NCBI GenBank assembly: GCA_037074765.1
Contig: JBAMDO010000053.1
Coordinates: 1 to 64,000, forward strand
Origin: Mansonella perstans
Taxonomy: Eukaryota > Nematoda > Chromadorea > Rhabditida > Onchocercidae
Length of the DNA: 64,000 bases
Direction of reading: 5' to 3'
The translations under genes were made by a program, and so were the position numbers. Within the stretch, counting starts at the first letter, position 1, and each line of letters opens with the position of its first letter. Below, in pieces: positions 33,540 to 44,496 of this stretch. The notes beneath the pieces were generated by a model. That model ran no database searches and had not been told where the DNA came from. It saw only the letters and a list, made by a program, of their open reading frames with translations.

Positions 33540-34251
33540 ATGCCGCCAAAGTCAAAGTAAGTGAAGTTTTGACAAAGTTCTTGATAAATCTCTTAGCAAA
33601 GTTTTATAGTCACTTAATTGACTTAGTGTCACGTAATATTGCCAATCCGTTTAGAAATGATTGATTTGTAACGTGCCGTCAACATTATACGTTTAATCAT
33701 ACTTTTCTACTGCTTTTCAGTTCCGTAATGAAGTAGAACTGTTTCCATTAAATAATGCCATTTTAATTTCCTTATTAACTTCTTAAATTTCTGATAATAA
33801 ATTGGTTGCTACAGTATTATAACCATTTGTATTTTCAGTAAAAAAAGAAACACTTTCTGATTCATAGAATACTTTTCTTTTTTGTTCTTTACCTACAAAA
33901 GTTCAATTCTTCTCTTTTCTAAATTTAAATTTTCAGGTATGTAATAGTACGGTTGGCTAGTGTTATATCTGGTTCCACACGTATATGGATACGTGAACGT
34001 GCAGCAGATAAATTTCGTGGAATATTCTTTGACCCTGCAGGTACCCAATAATTTTGCGGATGCATTTTCGGTGCATTTTCTTCATGCTTATTTTGCCATA
34101 TTTTACGTGATTGATTTAATTTTTTTAGTTTTCAACTTTAAAATATGCTTGATTTTCAGTTGGACGCGAAGTACTATTTGAAGAAAAGCAAAAAGTGAAA
34201 GGAAAAGCAACACTGCCAGAGAATGTAAAGCGGCGTTTCAATTTGATATGA
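33540..34251 (+). CDS. mrpl-33: Mitochondrial ribosomal protein bL33m (MRPL33)
   Basis: Three exons: 33540-33556, 33937-34040, 34160-34251, phases consistent, about 70 residues. The protein begins MPPKSKYVIVRLASVISGS and continues TRIWIRERAADKFRGIFFDP and VGREVLFEEKQKVKG. The K-S-K-Y-V-I-V-R-L start, the basic middle and the V-LFEEKKK-like end match the small bL33 family, here the mitochondrial form, a protein of the large mitoribosomal subunit. Length is close to that of the human protein, with a short C-terminal extension. The start ATG is preceded by gtgcatttttgttaaag, a possible trans-splice acceptor. The second exon's donor (gtaccc) is unusual but gives the correct phase. It is the first conserved gene after the repeat locus. 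Confidence 0.8.
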
Positions 34252-35296
34252 GTGAAACTTGTTAAAATTGAAATTAACCTTCTTTTTGCGGTAAAGGGTT
34301 TGATTTATTTGATCATATGGAATTCAGGATGTAATATATATACATAATGTAAAGATATATATACATATATTTTAATGCTTTATGATGATTTGTTTTCGTT
34401 TTTGGATTTACTTTATTAGTTCAGAAAACCAATGCTGGAGAAAACAGTTTACTGCTCAAGAAATTGAAATTTCTAAAAAATCTTGCATTTTTCTCTTTTA
34501 GGACTTATTTTTTTTAAATTCACGTTTTTCGAGAACTCTTATTTTTCCAGTTTTAATTCTGAACTTTATTTGTGGATCTTCATCTATTTGATTTGATTTG
34601 AGATTCACTTACATCAATTTAGAAAGAATGAGTTCTAGAAAATCTTTTTTATTTGCTATTTTGAGAGAAATGGTCTGATTATAAATACATTTGTATCATT
34701 TTTTTCAGCACATGATACGTCACATTCATGATGCTAGATTTTTTCATTTTTCTTTGATAGTTCGTAAATAATTTGTTAAAATTAGACGCATCTCTTTTTA
34801 CGCTAATTAGCTTGATTCATTGTTGTTTGCACATAAAATTTGATGTAGGATACATATTTCATTAAAACCATTTCCCGCTGAATGAGGAATTTTACATTCA
34901 AGATTAACTAAATCTCGTTTTGGAAGATGAATTAGAATTTAACTTGCAGTTGTGGCACTGAGGAGAAATGCGTTATACTTGTTATCAACCACTGGATTAA
35001 ATTTTTACGATTTGCTGCTCATTAAACTTATTTTTCAAAAATTTGTTGTACATATATTGTCATAAAGATTCTGTTGCATTAATTTCACATCCTGCAATTA
35101 GTTAGTTGCATTTTATTTATATATTTATTCATTTTCTACCTCATAAATATAATATGAGCCATTCAACGCTCTTTTGATAAACCGAAAATATGAATTTAGT
35201 TTTGAAATGATTTTATGAATGTCCATATAGTGTTTGCTATTCTGAATTCTAGTACGGTTAGCATTGTGGCAACGCTTCAAATTGCTTTTTCTCAGG
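34252..35296. other. Intergenic, no gene seen
   Basis: AT-rich, with a short tatatatacata stretch at 34330-34370. No ORF or RNA recognised. A ctttttctcag acceptor ends at 35295, one base before the next start codon, suggesting spliced-leader addition to the SRP receptor mRNA. Confidence 0.5.
35286..35295 (+). promoter_or_regulatory. Candidate trans-splice acceptor of SRP receptor beta
   Basis: tttttctcag ends one base before the ATG at 35297. A pyrimidine-rich AG this close to the start fits spliced-leader trans-splicing. It could alternatively be a cis acceptor from an untranslated exon. Confidence 0.5.
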
Positions 35297-37128
35297 ATGG
35301 AGGACCAAATTCGAAATGAATCAATGGATTACAATCGGTCTGATATGTCGATTGGAATTTGGATTGCTTTTATAGTGGTTTTTATCTCGATACTTGCTTA
35401 TGTCCTAAAGAGAAGATTTACTCGTGGTAATACAGTTCTTATCGTAGGTTTATCCGACTCTGGAAAAACTATGCTGTTTTCAAAGCTAATTAATCCAGGT
35501 AAGTATTTTTTTCATTTCTTTAGTACAGATTATTTCGAATACTATGATTTGCTATACTTATTCTTGATCCCCGTTGCTCTTTTCTACAGTTATTTGGTGA
35601 CGAGGATTTTCTTAAGATGCAGTTGCATCATCACCGGAAGCTTTGCTCTTCTGCAGAGTTAGTTAGTTCTAACAAAATCCCTTGAGATATAAATCATTAT
35701 TGTTTCTTTAATTATATTACAAGTTCATCCTGTTATTTGGTTCTTACAACGAAAACAACCATGCTATTGTATTTTTTCATTCTTTGAATTTTAAATCTTG
35801 AAAGACTGAATTAGTCGCAGGAAAGAATATTCTTAAAAGTAATCTTTTTGTAATTTTCAGAATACAGTCCGAAAACTTATACATCCTTAAAAGAAAATCG
35901 TTGTGAAGATGTTGCAATAACAAGTGACATATTGATTACTTTAGTTGATTTTCCTGGATCTGAAAGGCTTCGAAAGCAGCTTTTCGGAAATTATTTGCAG
36001 AAGGTAAGTTTTCAATGGAGTATAAATAATGTAATCGTAATGCAATGCACTGTTTTGCTTCGCATTTATCACATTTATTTACCGTAAATTTCGTTTCTTC
36101 TAGAGTCTGTCCATTTACTGGCACTCGTCGAAAGATAGCTGTTTTTAAAAGTGCAGCTAAATATAGAGTGAGGATAAATTCTGACATGCTAGTTCTTCAA
36201 TGAAATAGGATTTTTTGAAACATGAAGTCTTTTGCTAATAAAATATTGTCAAAAAATTTGTTAGGTTTTAAATTTGAAATTTAGTCAAAATTTGTTTACT
36301 AAATGTTGCTATTCTAGAATCGAAGTAGCTTAAAAGGTATTGTCTTTGTTATCGATAGTTCAACGTTTAGCAAGAGATCCCGGGATGTTGCAGCATTTCT
36401 GTATGATGTCCTGTATGAGTCGGAGAAAAAAATTCCGATACTTGTGGCTTGCAACAAGCAGAACTGTCCGTTGGCTAAAAGTTCACAGGTATAGATCTGT
36501 ACCATTTTTAAAGGTTTTTTTGAGATGGTATTTTGGAATTTTTTCTCACCAAGCTATTCAGTTTCATGTTGGCATCTTAGAATCGTTTATGATATAACTA
36601 CCTCCGGACTTCTAGAGAATTATTGGGGTATTTCTTCCCGTTAGTTTTGAGGTATACTGCGAATAGTTTTTGCGAAAATTATGAGATCGGGGCTTGTGAG
36701 ATCAATTGTTGAAGGCCGTGCGAGCAGCGCTGGAACGAGAATTTGGTTATATCAATGGAACACGTGAAGCAGCTTTAGATTCTATTGATGGGACAGCAAG
36801 GAAAAGAACTTTAACTACAACCGGTCTATTTTTGCTTTCTGATTTACTATATAAACATATTCTTCTATAAAAATTGAAAACCGGTTGTTCTGATTGTTAA
36901 TTTAAGGGTCTAAAAAGTTAAGGCGACTGGAATTTCCCTAAAATTTTCAACAATATATATCTTATTCTTCTAAAACTTTTTTAATTTTTAGGTAAAAGCT
37001 TCCGTTGGGATGATTTATTATCGCCACGCCTGGATTTCATTGAATCTTTTGTGAAGGACGAGAACGAAGGTGATGGTGAAAAAAATTGTGAGATTGGAGC
37101 AATACAAACATGGATTGCTAGTCTGTAA
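35297..37128 (+). CDS. SRPRB: Signal recognition particle receptor subunit beta
   Basis: Five exons: 35297-35498, 35861-36003, 36318-36488, 36715-36823, 36992-37128; about 253 residues. SR-beta is the membrane-anchored small GTPase that holds SR-alpha on the ER for co-translational targeting. An N-terminal transmembrane helix (residues about 18-36, IGIWIAFIVVFISILAYVL) precedes the GTPase fold. G1 is GLSDSGKT (about 50-57), G3 is DFPGSERLR (about 97-105) and G4 is ACNKQN. The C-terminus ends with an amphipathic IGAIQTWIASL as in the family. The usual G4 Asp is Asn here. The acceptor of exon 4 (gttgaag) is weak; the others are standard. Length fits the family. Confidence 0.88.
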
Positions 37129-37934
37129 TTTCTATTAATTTATATTTTGAAGTCAAATGGTTATTGAATTGTCATGTTTCATGGTCATAATTTATTGCAA
37201 ATGAATAAAAGCTGGTACTAATTTTTGCATTTAAAATCCCTACGCATTTTAATATGCTACTAGATCTACTTTTTTTCTATAATTATAAGTTAACACTATA
37301 TATATATGATGTGTCTCATTAAAGGTTGGTGTGTCGGCCTCTCCTAGGTCTACCTGTTTGCTTTATTTGTTATTTGACTGAGAGATCGATAAATTCTGAC
37401 AGATCCAAGAATATGTTCCTATTTGTTCCATAATCCGGCCACATTACTATATCAGATTTTAAAGAGTGGGATTTCATGAGTTCAGTTTTCCACATCAAAT
37501 TATTATGAGATTCATATTTTCCTCTCTTAACTTTTTTTAGCATTTAGGATGACATCGGAGTGCTAGTCCTACATATCCCTGCTTGTAAAATTGCACTATA
37601 AGCTATATGAAATTAAACTACACATTGTTATTTGTTCGATCTTATCAATTAGAAAATATTAAAAAGTACAGTGTCATTTGTTAAAGTTGGCTTCTTCCGC
37701 TGCTATCTAATCTTTCTGAAGTCTTCTTTTTCAGGTTATATTGAATTTGAAAAACTTAGTATTTTCAGATATTTTTGCAGTGCACGATTCGTGAAGTCTG
37801 CAAATCTGGTGAGGAGTAACCGGTTTCACCGGTTTACAGTATTCGTGGAAAATTTTATTGTGTATTAGTGTCGTAAGATAATACTTTCTGCAACTGTTAA
37901 TCAGGTTTGATCCCTTTAACACATATGATGAAAT
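37129..37934. other. Intergenic, no gene seen
   Basis: Contains possible 3' signals of the SRP receptor gene (aatgaataaaagc near 37200) and otherwise AT-rich sequence without recognisable features. Confidence 0.5.
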
Positions 37935-38228
37935 ATGAAGCATGTTTTCTGGCAATTAGTTGCAGTTTTTTGTTCATGCTCTTTAGCTCTCCAGGTATCG
38001 AGATTATCAAAAAGTAATATATTTTTTCTACAAAGTTCAAAAACCTGCATTTACCACAGTTTTTCAAAACAGTGTTTGCAGATGCTCGGATTTCAGCGGC
38101 TTGATATTTGCTGCTTTAAAGCATTTGATATTTGTTTACATATCTCGAAAGCATCGGCATCTGGACGATGGTGGCCCCAACCATTGTTAGTTTTAAAAAT
38201 TTTCAAAAATATTCTTATGGATTTGTAG
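37935..38228 (+). CDS. Possible small secreted Cys-rich protein
   Basis: 97-codon ORF starting MKHVFWQLVAVFCSCSLALQ, which looks like a signal peptide with cleavage near SLALQ. It then has several Cys residues, including C-C and spaced single Cys (SKQCLQMLGFQRLDICCFK). The DNA at 38085-38190 is richer in G and C than its surroundings. A possible intron could run from the gtatcg after LALQ to tttgcag before 38080, which would also stay in frame. No homologue recognised and no neighbouring signals beyond the ORF itself. It may be chance. Confidence 0.25.
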   Translation: MKHVFWQLVAVFCSCSLALQVSRLSKSNIFFLQSSKTCIYHSFSKQCLQMLGFQRLDICCFKAFDICLHISKASASGRWWPQPLLVLKIFKNILMDL

Positions 38229-39057
38229 AATTCCAAAATTCTGAAATTTTCCTTTTCCTTTTAAAGTTTTGCTCTTTAATCTTGCAAAGTATATAGCGTA
38301 TGAAATCGTTCGTATTTAATTAGGGTAGTCTTAAAGAATTTGTAATTTCTAGTTAAGCAGAATGTTAGATTAAACAGTCCACTTTAAAAAGATTATTGAT
38401 TATGTGAAGAGGGATTTCATCACAGTTTTTTTGATCATTACGTAATCACTGTTTGCTTTGATAAAAATTCATTAATAAAATAGTGAAGGTTCAAAACAGT
38501 AGTGGGAAGCAGAAAAGATGTATGAATTAAAGTAGAAGCTCGATATTTTTGCATTTTTTATAATTTCATTCCTAGAAATGGGAATTATTTTTATCAGATC
38601 TTCTTTGTTCGATTATGGATGGACTGATACTTTGGAATAATTGCTTGAAAAATAAAAATAAATTTACCAATAAATTTAAAGCATGCGTAAAAGTTCAAAA
38701 ATTTCAACGCATTTGAATTTTTCTCTATACTTATGCCTTGTTCTGGATGACTTTGAAAATTTTTTTTCAAAACTCTCATTTCTCTTTTTTTGTATTTTAA
38801 AGCAAAGTGTTTTGGAAATAAAGAAAATGAAGTTGCTGATTCTTGACTTTTTCATTTATTCATCATTTTGTTCTGTTCAGTGTGGCAAACTCTGGCTTTT
38901 TCGCTAATCTTGTTTCGTTTGAAAAGTCTTCCTTGTTTTTTTTTCCATTTTCGAAAGTTCGGTGAAAGCACCGAATGCTGGCATTTGTAAAAACATATAG
39001 TAGGAGGTCTTCCTTTGGATAGTTTATTCTGGATTCTTTCTCACTTACTTTTTGTAG
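38229..39057. other. Intergenic, no gene seen
   Basis: AT-rich; short ORFs on both strands show no signals. A ttactttttgtag acceptor ends exactly at 39057, immediately before the next ATG. Confidence 0.5.
39047..39057 (+). promoter_or_regulatory. Candidate trans-splice acceptor of the C1orf53-like gene
   Basis: tactttttgtag lies directly against the ATG at 39058. Position and pyrimidine tract fit spliced-leader addition, and it supports the chosen start. Confidence 0.5.
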
Positions 39058-39675
39058 ATGAAGTGTGGTAAGTTTTGCATATATTTCAGGCAAAATATAT
39101 ATTATTACCGCCGTAATAGCATATCCCCTTGCTTTATTGATATAAGGAAGTTTGGGAATTCCGATCCTTCTAAAGAAGAAAAAGTGGAACAAGCAACAGC
39201 AACTACTCATATTGCTGTCCATACTTCAACCGAAAACAAAGCAGCGCTTTCGGATACTTCTGATCCCAAGTCATCATTCCTTGAATTGTCGCACGAAATA
39301 GCAGGACCTATCTATGCAAAACCACGTGGAACTGGTAAAAACATTTATAAAACTGAAATTGGTGAAGGTGGACAACTGATAGCAAACTATGTTCTGTTCG
39401 AAGATTCGATGGCAAAGGCGAAGGTAAAATGGCAAACATATTCGGGAATGACGACCGAGGAACGTGACATTTACATGGCTCATTTGAAGGCTATCCGAGA
39501 ACGACAATTGTCTTACAAAGATCCAAAAACGGGTTCTATACTGATGACTGTATCGCAACATTTGTTAAGAGGGAAATGTTGCGGTAGTGGTTGTCGTCAT
39601 TGTCCCTATCAGCATGAAAATGCTACATCAGAAATTAGGAAATCAAAAATATGGAATGGTGCCTTTTATGTTTAA
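39058..39675 (+). CDS. C1orf53-like protein (DUF5522 family), likely mitochondrial
   Basis: Single-exon, 205 residues. The N-terminal 35 residues are rich in Arg, Tyr and Ser with few acids (YYYRRNSISPCFIDIRKFG), compatible with a mitochondrial presequence. The middle is low complexity. The C-terminal 60 residues carry the family signature: YKDPKTGSILMT, then LLRGKCCGSGCRHCPY (about 173-188) and the terminal WNGAFYV. The human relative C1orf53 has the same CCGSxCRHCPY core and the same FYV end. The Cys/His cluster suggests metal binding, but the molecular function is not established. An AATAAA follows the stop within 10 bases. A GTAAG...CAG pair only 22 nt apart near the start is too short to be an intron. 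Confidence 0.8.
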   Translation: MKCGKFCIYFRQNIYYYRRNSISPCFIDIRKFGNSDPSKEEKVEQATATTHIAVHTSTENKAALSDTSDPKSSFLELSHEIAGPIYAKPRGTGKNIYKTEIGEGGQLIANYVLFEDSMAKAKVKWQTYSGMTTEERDIYMAHLKAIRERQLSYKDPKTGSILMTVSQHLLRGKCCGSGCRHCPYQHENATSEIRKSKIWNGAFYV

Positions 39676-40906
39676 GTTAAATAAATGCTTCTAATATGGG
39701 ATTCGAGAATGGGGATATGACTGTACAGCAATTATTTTTTTAATGTTCAGAAACAAATATTATTTGAAATTGTCATGTTGATTTATTTTGGAATCTGCAA
39801 GTTCGTTACTGGAAGTTATCAGATTATGAGAAGAAAAGACAATCATGAAAATAATATTTTTTTTTTAATGAAGATGGAAGATAGGAAGCTGAAAATGCAA
39901 GGGAAACATCAAAGAGAAGAGGAGGGAAGTTTGTTGGAACATTATGCTTATTACTTCTATTATAATTTATCAGAACGATCGGAATGATATTTTGGAACAT
40001 CTTGCATTTAAATAGGAGTAATATATTCGATAAGATCCTGAAATTTTTGAAAAATTGATTTTTTAATTGTTGTAATTGTTGACAAGTTCATGAAATGTTT
40101 CATTTTTCATTTTCAAGATGTATATATTTATGAACTTCGTTGTATCTCACGGTATTTATATTATGATGAGCCTAGCTAAATATTTTCAAGGCGCAGTACA
40201 GTGTTGTATTTAGCCTTTTTTAATTGCTCTGATTCGGAACTCTGTTATTTCAGACACCTTTGCAAACAGTTGAACTTTTAGGTAGTTAATTTCTTTCCAT
40301 GCATGATTTTATTCGGTATCGATATGCATCATTTTATTTTTTTAAAATGCAAAAAAAAGAAAATGTATTGAAACATAAGCTGCAGATATATTAGCCAATC
40401 CTAGTAATTAATGAGCATCTCTAGTAATTAATGGTTAATGAGTAGATTAATGATTAGAATTATTGACTGTTAATTTTATGTCACCTCATAAATATCTATC
40501 ATATCCGTTATCATTATTTATCAGTTGATTTTTCTTGGATTGAACTGATAAAATTGCATTTGGAATACTTTTATTTCACATTATATAGCGATTCTAGTTG
40601 CCAGTAGTCATCATTATAAAATATCTAAATATGCTTTATCTATTGGAATAAAAGACGAATCGGAAATTCCGTTTAAAATTTAGAAAATTTAGCGCATATT
40701 TTGAGGATTGAAAAGCTAATTCCTCAGGAGTAATAGGAGGAAAGAGAGGCTTAAATAATTCAGTAATTTGAAATGAGCATTAGGAATTTCAACTTCAGCA
40801 TTAGGAATTTCAACTCGACGTTAACTTATTTAACTACAGTAATATTAAAACAACGAGAACAAAAATCTGACAACGATAACATGAGTAATTCCTAGCGTTG
40901 TTTCAG
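39676..40906. other. Intergenic; must contain the missing first exon of uL14m
   Basis: No convincing gene. The first recognised uL14m exon begins with a split codon, so a start exon should lie here. Candidates such as the ATG at about 40773 (with the 10-bp repeated agcattaggaatttcaact) do not give a correct splice phase. A 70-codon ORF at 39775-39987 lacks supporting signals. Confidence 0.4.
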
Positions 40907-42015
40907 GCATGAACTCAGTCGTCATCGAACTCGGCCACCTTCTACAGGAATCAGCCGACGCACACGGCTGTTAGTTGTTGACAATTCAGCACTTGGTAAA
41001 GAGGCTAATACGTCTGGCAAATTAGCCTATTGCATCGATGTTTACAAAACGGGTGGCCGGAAGAAACATATGCCTCATGCGACACTTGGTGATAAGGTAA
41101 ACTCTTCATCATTATGGATTCTATCTTGTATGTGAGAAGTCATATTGTCGCTGAGTAGATGGAGATAATTTGATGATTAACTTCGTAAACTGTACACAGC
41201 CAGTAATACTGATGCATAGTAATTCTATAGAATTTTTAGAATCTGCGTAAGAATGCAATGATGAGACAGATTTACTGTAAGTAAATATAATTTTCCGTTC
41301 CATTTATTCTGATCTATATTTAGATTCTGGTTGCAATACGAGGAGAGATGAAGCAGGCATTTGTGGTGGGAGCTAAAATTGATGTAAATTACCGAAAGCA
41401 TGGAATACCTTCGACGGATACCAATAACATCGTTCTTCTTGTAAGTATAAATTTTTCGAATTACGTGTTACTTGAAGAATGAACTATTTAATAGAATAAG
41501 TTATTGCAATTATCAATTTGATTGCTTCAGATTATGCTTAGCTTTCCTTAAAACTTTATTAGTCGATTAGATTATTTCTTCCTGTACCTTGCCTTATCTT
41601 GTCTTCCCCTGCATTCCAGCCTTCTCTTTATATTTTTATGTTAGAAGAAAAACGCGAAGTAAGCAAGATTACCAAGAAAAGACAACGGAGGCTTCAGAAA
41701 GTAATAAGCAGGATTCCTAACTCCGAGTATTCTCAATTTCGAACAAATTCGCTGCATGTATCAGATAATAACACGCTTAACTAGTTATGAGTTCTAAAGT
41801 TTCGAAGTGAATTTGTTCGGGATTGAGAATACCAAGTTATAGGATATTCTGTTTTTTTTTCCCATCCCATTTTTTAAAAAATGCATCTTTTCAAGGATGA
41901 TGAAGGAAATCCTCTTGGAAATCGAGTGCTGATGCCGATTCCAGCAATTCTTCAACGGAAACGAGCAAATTTACAATTTTCAAAAATTTTATCAATTGCT
42001 ACGAAATATTTTTAA
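40907..42015 (+). CDS. mrpl-14: Mitochondrial ribosomal protein uL14m (MRPL14), first exon missing
   Basis: Exons 40907-41096, 41324-41440 and 41896-42015, phases 2/0/0, about 142 residues read. Large-subunit mitoribosomal protein of the uL14 family. The first exon reads TRLLVVDNSALGKEAN, matching the family's RVVDNSALG motif. The second has AIRGEMKQAFVVGAKIDV and TNNIVLL. The third has DDEGNPLGNRVLMPIP and ends SKILSIATKYF. The N-terminus before TGISRRTRLL, with the start codon and presequence, is on an exon I cannot place; the ATG at 40909 is out of frame. Its 3' end is 135 bases from the 3' end of the minus-strand BORCS6 gene, so the two transcripts probably converge or overlap. Confidence 0.85.
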
Positions 42016-42150
42016 ATCATTTAGTTACTTTTATGGTTACCATTTTGCTTTTTGTTCTTACATCGATATTTACAATAATACTTTTTTGATATCGTGACTT
42101 TTTTGTATCAAAAATTTATTCTACATTGTATTAAACTATAAATAACAGTA

Positions 42151-43161
42151 TCAAGGCTCTGTCATCGAACTTGTAACTAACTGCACTTCAAATAAATCTA
42201 CAACACGTTTTATATCTTTCACTTGCTGGGACAATTTTCGTACGCCAACCATTGCTGCATTAACTTCTTCGACCTGATAAGAAAAAATTATGAGACAAAA
42301 AAAATTACAGATAAGCCAGAAATAATAAATGTTTAAGCTGAAGATATATTTAGATTTATGGTGAGAACTTAGCCAAGATAAATGTGCCCATAAAACTAAA
42401 TTTATAACAATTATAAATTGATATCTCTTTAAAAAAAAAAAAAAAAAAAAAACAGTTTTGGGTTTAATAACCCATTGATTTTATTTTTTCTCGAATTGGT
42501 TAATGATAAAGAAAGTTATAAAGAATCTTGTAAATTTGAAGATGTCAAGAAAGCTTGTATTTCCTCAAAATTTGATTTTATTAAATTCAAAAGCAAAACA
42601 AAAAAACAAAACAACTGTTTACTTTTGCTAACAGGGCATGAGTATTCTTGATGGTAGCATCTACCATATTACAGGAAGCAGAAATTGCATCAGTAAAACA
42701 TTCCATAGCTTGAACAGTCGATTCACTCATTCCTAAACAATTTCTCAAGATATTTATGACGATCTCAAAAAGAAAGCGAAAAGAGGGAAAATAATTAAAA
42801 ATATCCTTAAAAATTGGGAACAGATGTAATTTATAGCAAAATGATTATATAATTCAACTGAAAACTTACCTTTTAATGAGCCACGTAAATCACGTAATAC
42901 AGCATTAATATTATTTGAAATTTCATTTGCATAACTCTCAAGGCTTGTTAAAACTTCGGGATCTGGTACGAGACTATTTGAGATACTTTGTAACGAGTTT
43001 CTGCTTTCATCGGATGGCAAATGGCTTAATTTGATACTATCACGAATTCGTCTTTCCAAATTTTCCACTACAAAAGTATGCTGCTGATCAACGTTTGAAA
43101 AATTGGACGTAGTTGCTTGCATTTCAATTCCCAAATCTTTTGATTCGATAGGTTGATCCAT
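42151..43161 (-). CDS. BORCS6: BLOC-1-related complex subunit 6 (BORCS6/lyspersin)
   Basis: Three exons on the minus strand: 43161-42870, 42732-42623, 42273-42151; 174 residues. BORC is the lysosome-surface complex that recruits Arl8 and kinesin for lysosome and synaptic-vesicle precursor transport. The C-terminal half aligns with the family domain: LESYANEISNNINAVLRDLR, then SESTVQAMECFTDAISASC, VDATIKNTHALLAKVEEVN, and LSQQVKDIKRVVDLFEVQL. It is helical and coiled-coil-like throughout. The N-terminal 70 residues are poorly conserved, as usual. Splice sites are standard and phases fit. The assignment rests on pattern over the whole domain; other small BORC/BLOC helical subunits are less likely. 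Confidence 0.75.
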
Positions 43162-43806
43162 TGGTTGCAGAATTTACAAATAAAAATGCCTAAAAAAAAT
43201 TTCTCAATTAATTCCTTAAATAGACAAAATTCATTTGTGGTATAGCAATAATAGAAAGAAAAAAATAAATAAAACAATTAAGGAGAAAATTTTTTTGTTA
43301 AATTCAACATTATTGTATAAATTTTCACGTAAATATTACAAAATAAGAGCAAATTTTGAATGAAACTATTATAGTAATATTTGCTGTAAAAAATTACACA
43401 AATATAGCAAAATATGTATAATATCATTTAATTTTTTTAATAAAAACAACATGAAATTTAAAACATACATTAACAATAAATTTTTAAAAGATTGTTGTAA
43501 AAATAATCCATTAACGTTTATTGTTAATGAAAGAAGTCTCTCGGATATCACGTACGCCATTTCCGCTACGATCTTGTAAACTTAAAGATCTCTATTACCG
43601 CTTAAATTTCGGGATGAAAAGAAAGCAAAGCATACAACAACAACAACTTAGAGAGGTCAAAGTCACAATATACCTCTTTCGGTTTGCGATGGGTGTAAAT
43701 TTAGATTATGCTTATTAGTGTTAGAATAGATCGATTAAATGTTTGATGATATTAACTTCAAGCAAGTTCAAAGTTCAAGCAAGCACTAAGAGGTCAGCAT
43801 TATCCG
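43162..43806. other. Intergenic, no gene seen
   Basis: Contains the presumed promoter of BORCS6. The 65-codon ORF at 43521-43718 (with a Q run) has no other support. Confidence 0.5.
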
Positions 43807-43932
43807 AACGTAACTTATAGCTTGAGATAAACATTTATATTATGAAAGATAGGAATGAGCAAAACTAGATTATATGCTTTTCACATTACTTTCTATCATT
43901 ATAAATGTTTATCTCAAGCTGTAAGTTACGTT
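43807..43932. repeat. Hairpin element, about 36 bp arms
   Basis: aacgtaacttatagcttgag at the left end is mirrored by ctcaagctgtaagttacgtt at the right end. The inverted arms extend through ataaacatttata, with a loop of about 45 bp. MITE-like or a foldback element; single copy in the window. Confidence 0.8.
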
Positions 43933-43973
43933 AAAAAAATTCACGTTCGACGTTGACGTCTAAAACGTTTTTT

Positions 43974-44496
43974 TCGTTATTATTAAATATTTCTTAAAAA
44001 TTCATATTTGATGATACTCTTGATGCTACACAAAAGATTACTAGATCGAACAAATAAATGATGAATGATGAAAAAAATAAAAAATAAAAAAAGATGAATG
44101 ATGAATACACAACATGCTAAAACGTATATCTACGTGAATGTCTAAAAAATGATTATTTAAATACACGTTTTGCCATGTATATCTACGTGAATGTCTAAAA
44201 AATGATTACTTAGGAACACGTTTTACCATGTATATCTACGTGAATGTCTAAATAAATGATTATTTAGATACACGTTTTGCCATGTTGTAACATAGACATT
44301 TACGTTTTTTTTAGATGTATGACGCCTAGGATGTTTTTTTTATTTTTATCAGATATTTCTTAAACTATTCACGTAGATACACGTTTTACTACTTTGTATT
44401 CATCATTCATCATTTATTTGCTCGATTTAGTAACTTTTTGTGCAATATTGACAATTATATATGTAGTTTTAAGAAATATTTGATATGAAAACGAAA
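43974..44496. mobile_element. Palindromic MITE-like element with internal tandem repeats
   Basis: The left arm (43974-44072) contains tcgttattattaaatatttc and aacaaataaatgatgaatg. It is mirrored at 44399-44496 with imperfect identity over roughly 95 bp. No coding capacity. The interior holds a 53 bp tandem repeat and an inverted copy of its tctacgtgaat core near 44370. Non-autonomous DNA-element ancestry is an inference; target-site duplications were not clear. Confidence 0.65.
44124..44285. repeat. 53 bp tandem repeat, three copies
   Basis: Units begin gtatatctacgtgaatgtct at 44124, 44177 and 44230 (spacing 53), each with tgattatttaaatacacg-type ends; the third unit is one base longer. Lies inside the palindromic element. 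Confidence 0.9.

Noticed and set aside
39068..39089. gtaag...tttcag pair inside the C1orf53-like ORF
   Set aside because: Only 22 nt, below any plausible spliceosomal intron size, and its removal would break the frame.
40773..40906. ATG-led ORF (MSIRNFNFSIRNFN) as first exon of uL14m
   Set aside because: The only donor-acceptor pair leaves a 22 nt intron and the wrong phase for the next exon.
42430..42477. Poly-A run followed by gggtttaataaccc, considered as a spliced-leader RNA or retroelement end
   Set aside because: Does not match the nematode SL1 exon and lies inside the last intron of BORCS6; simple sequence.
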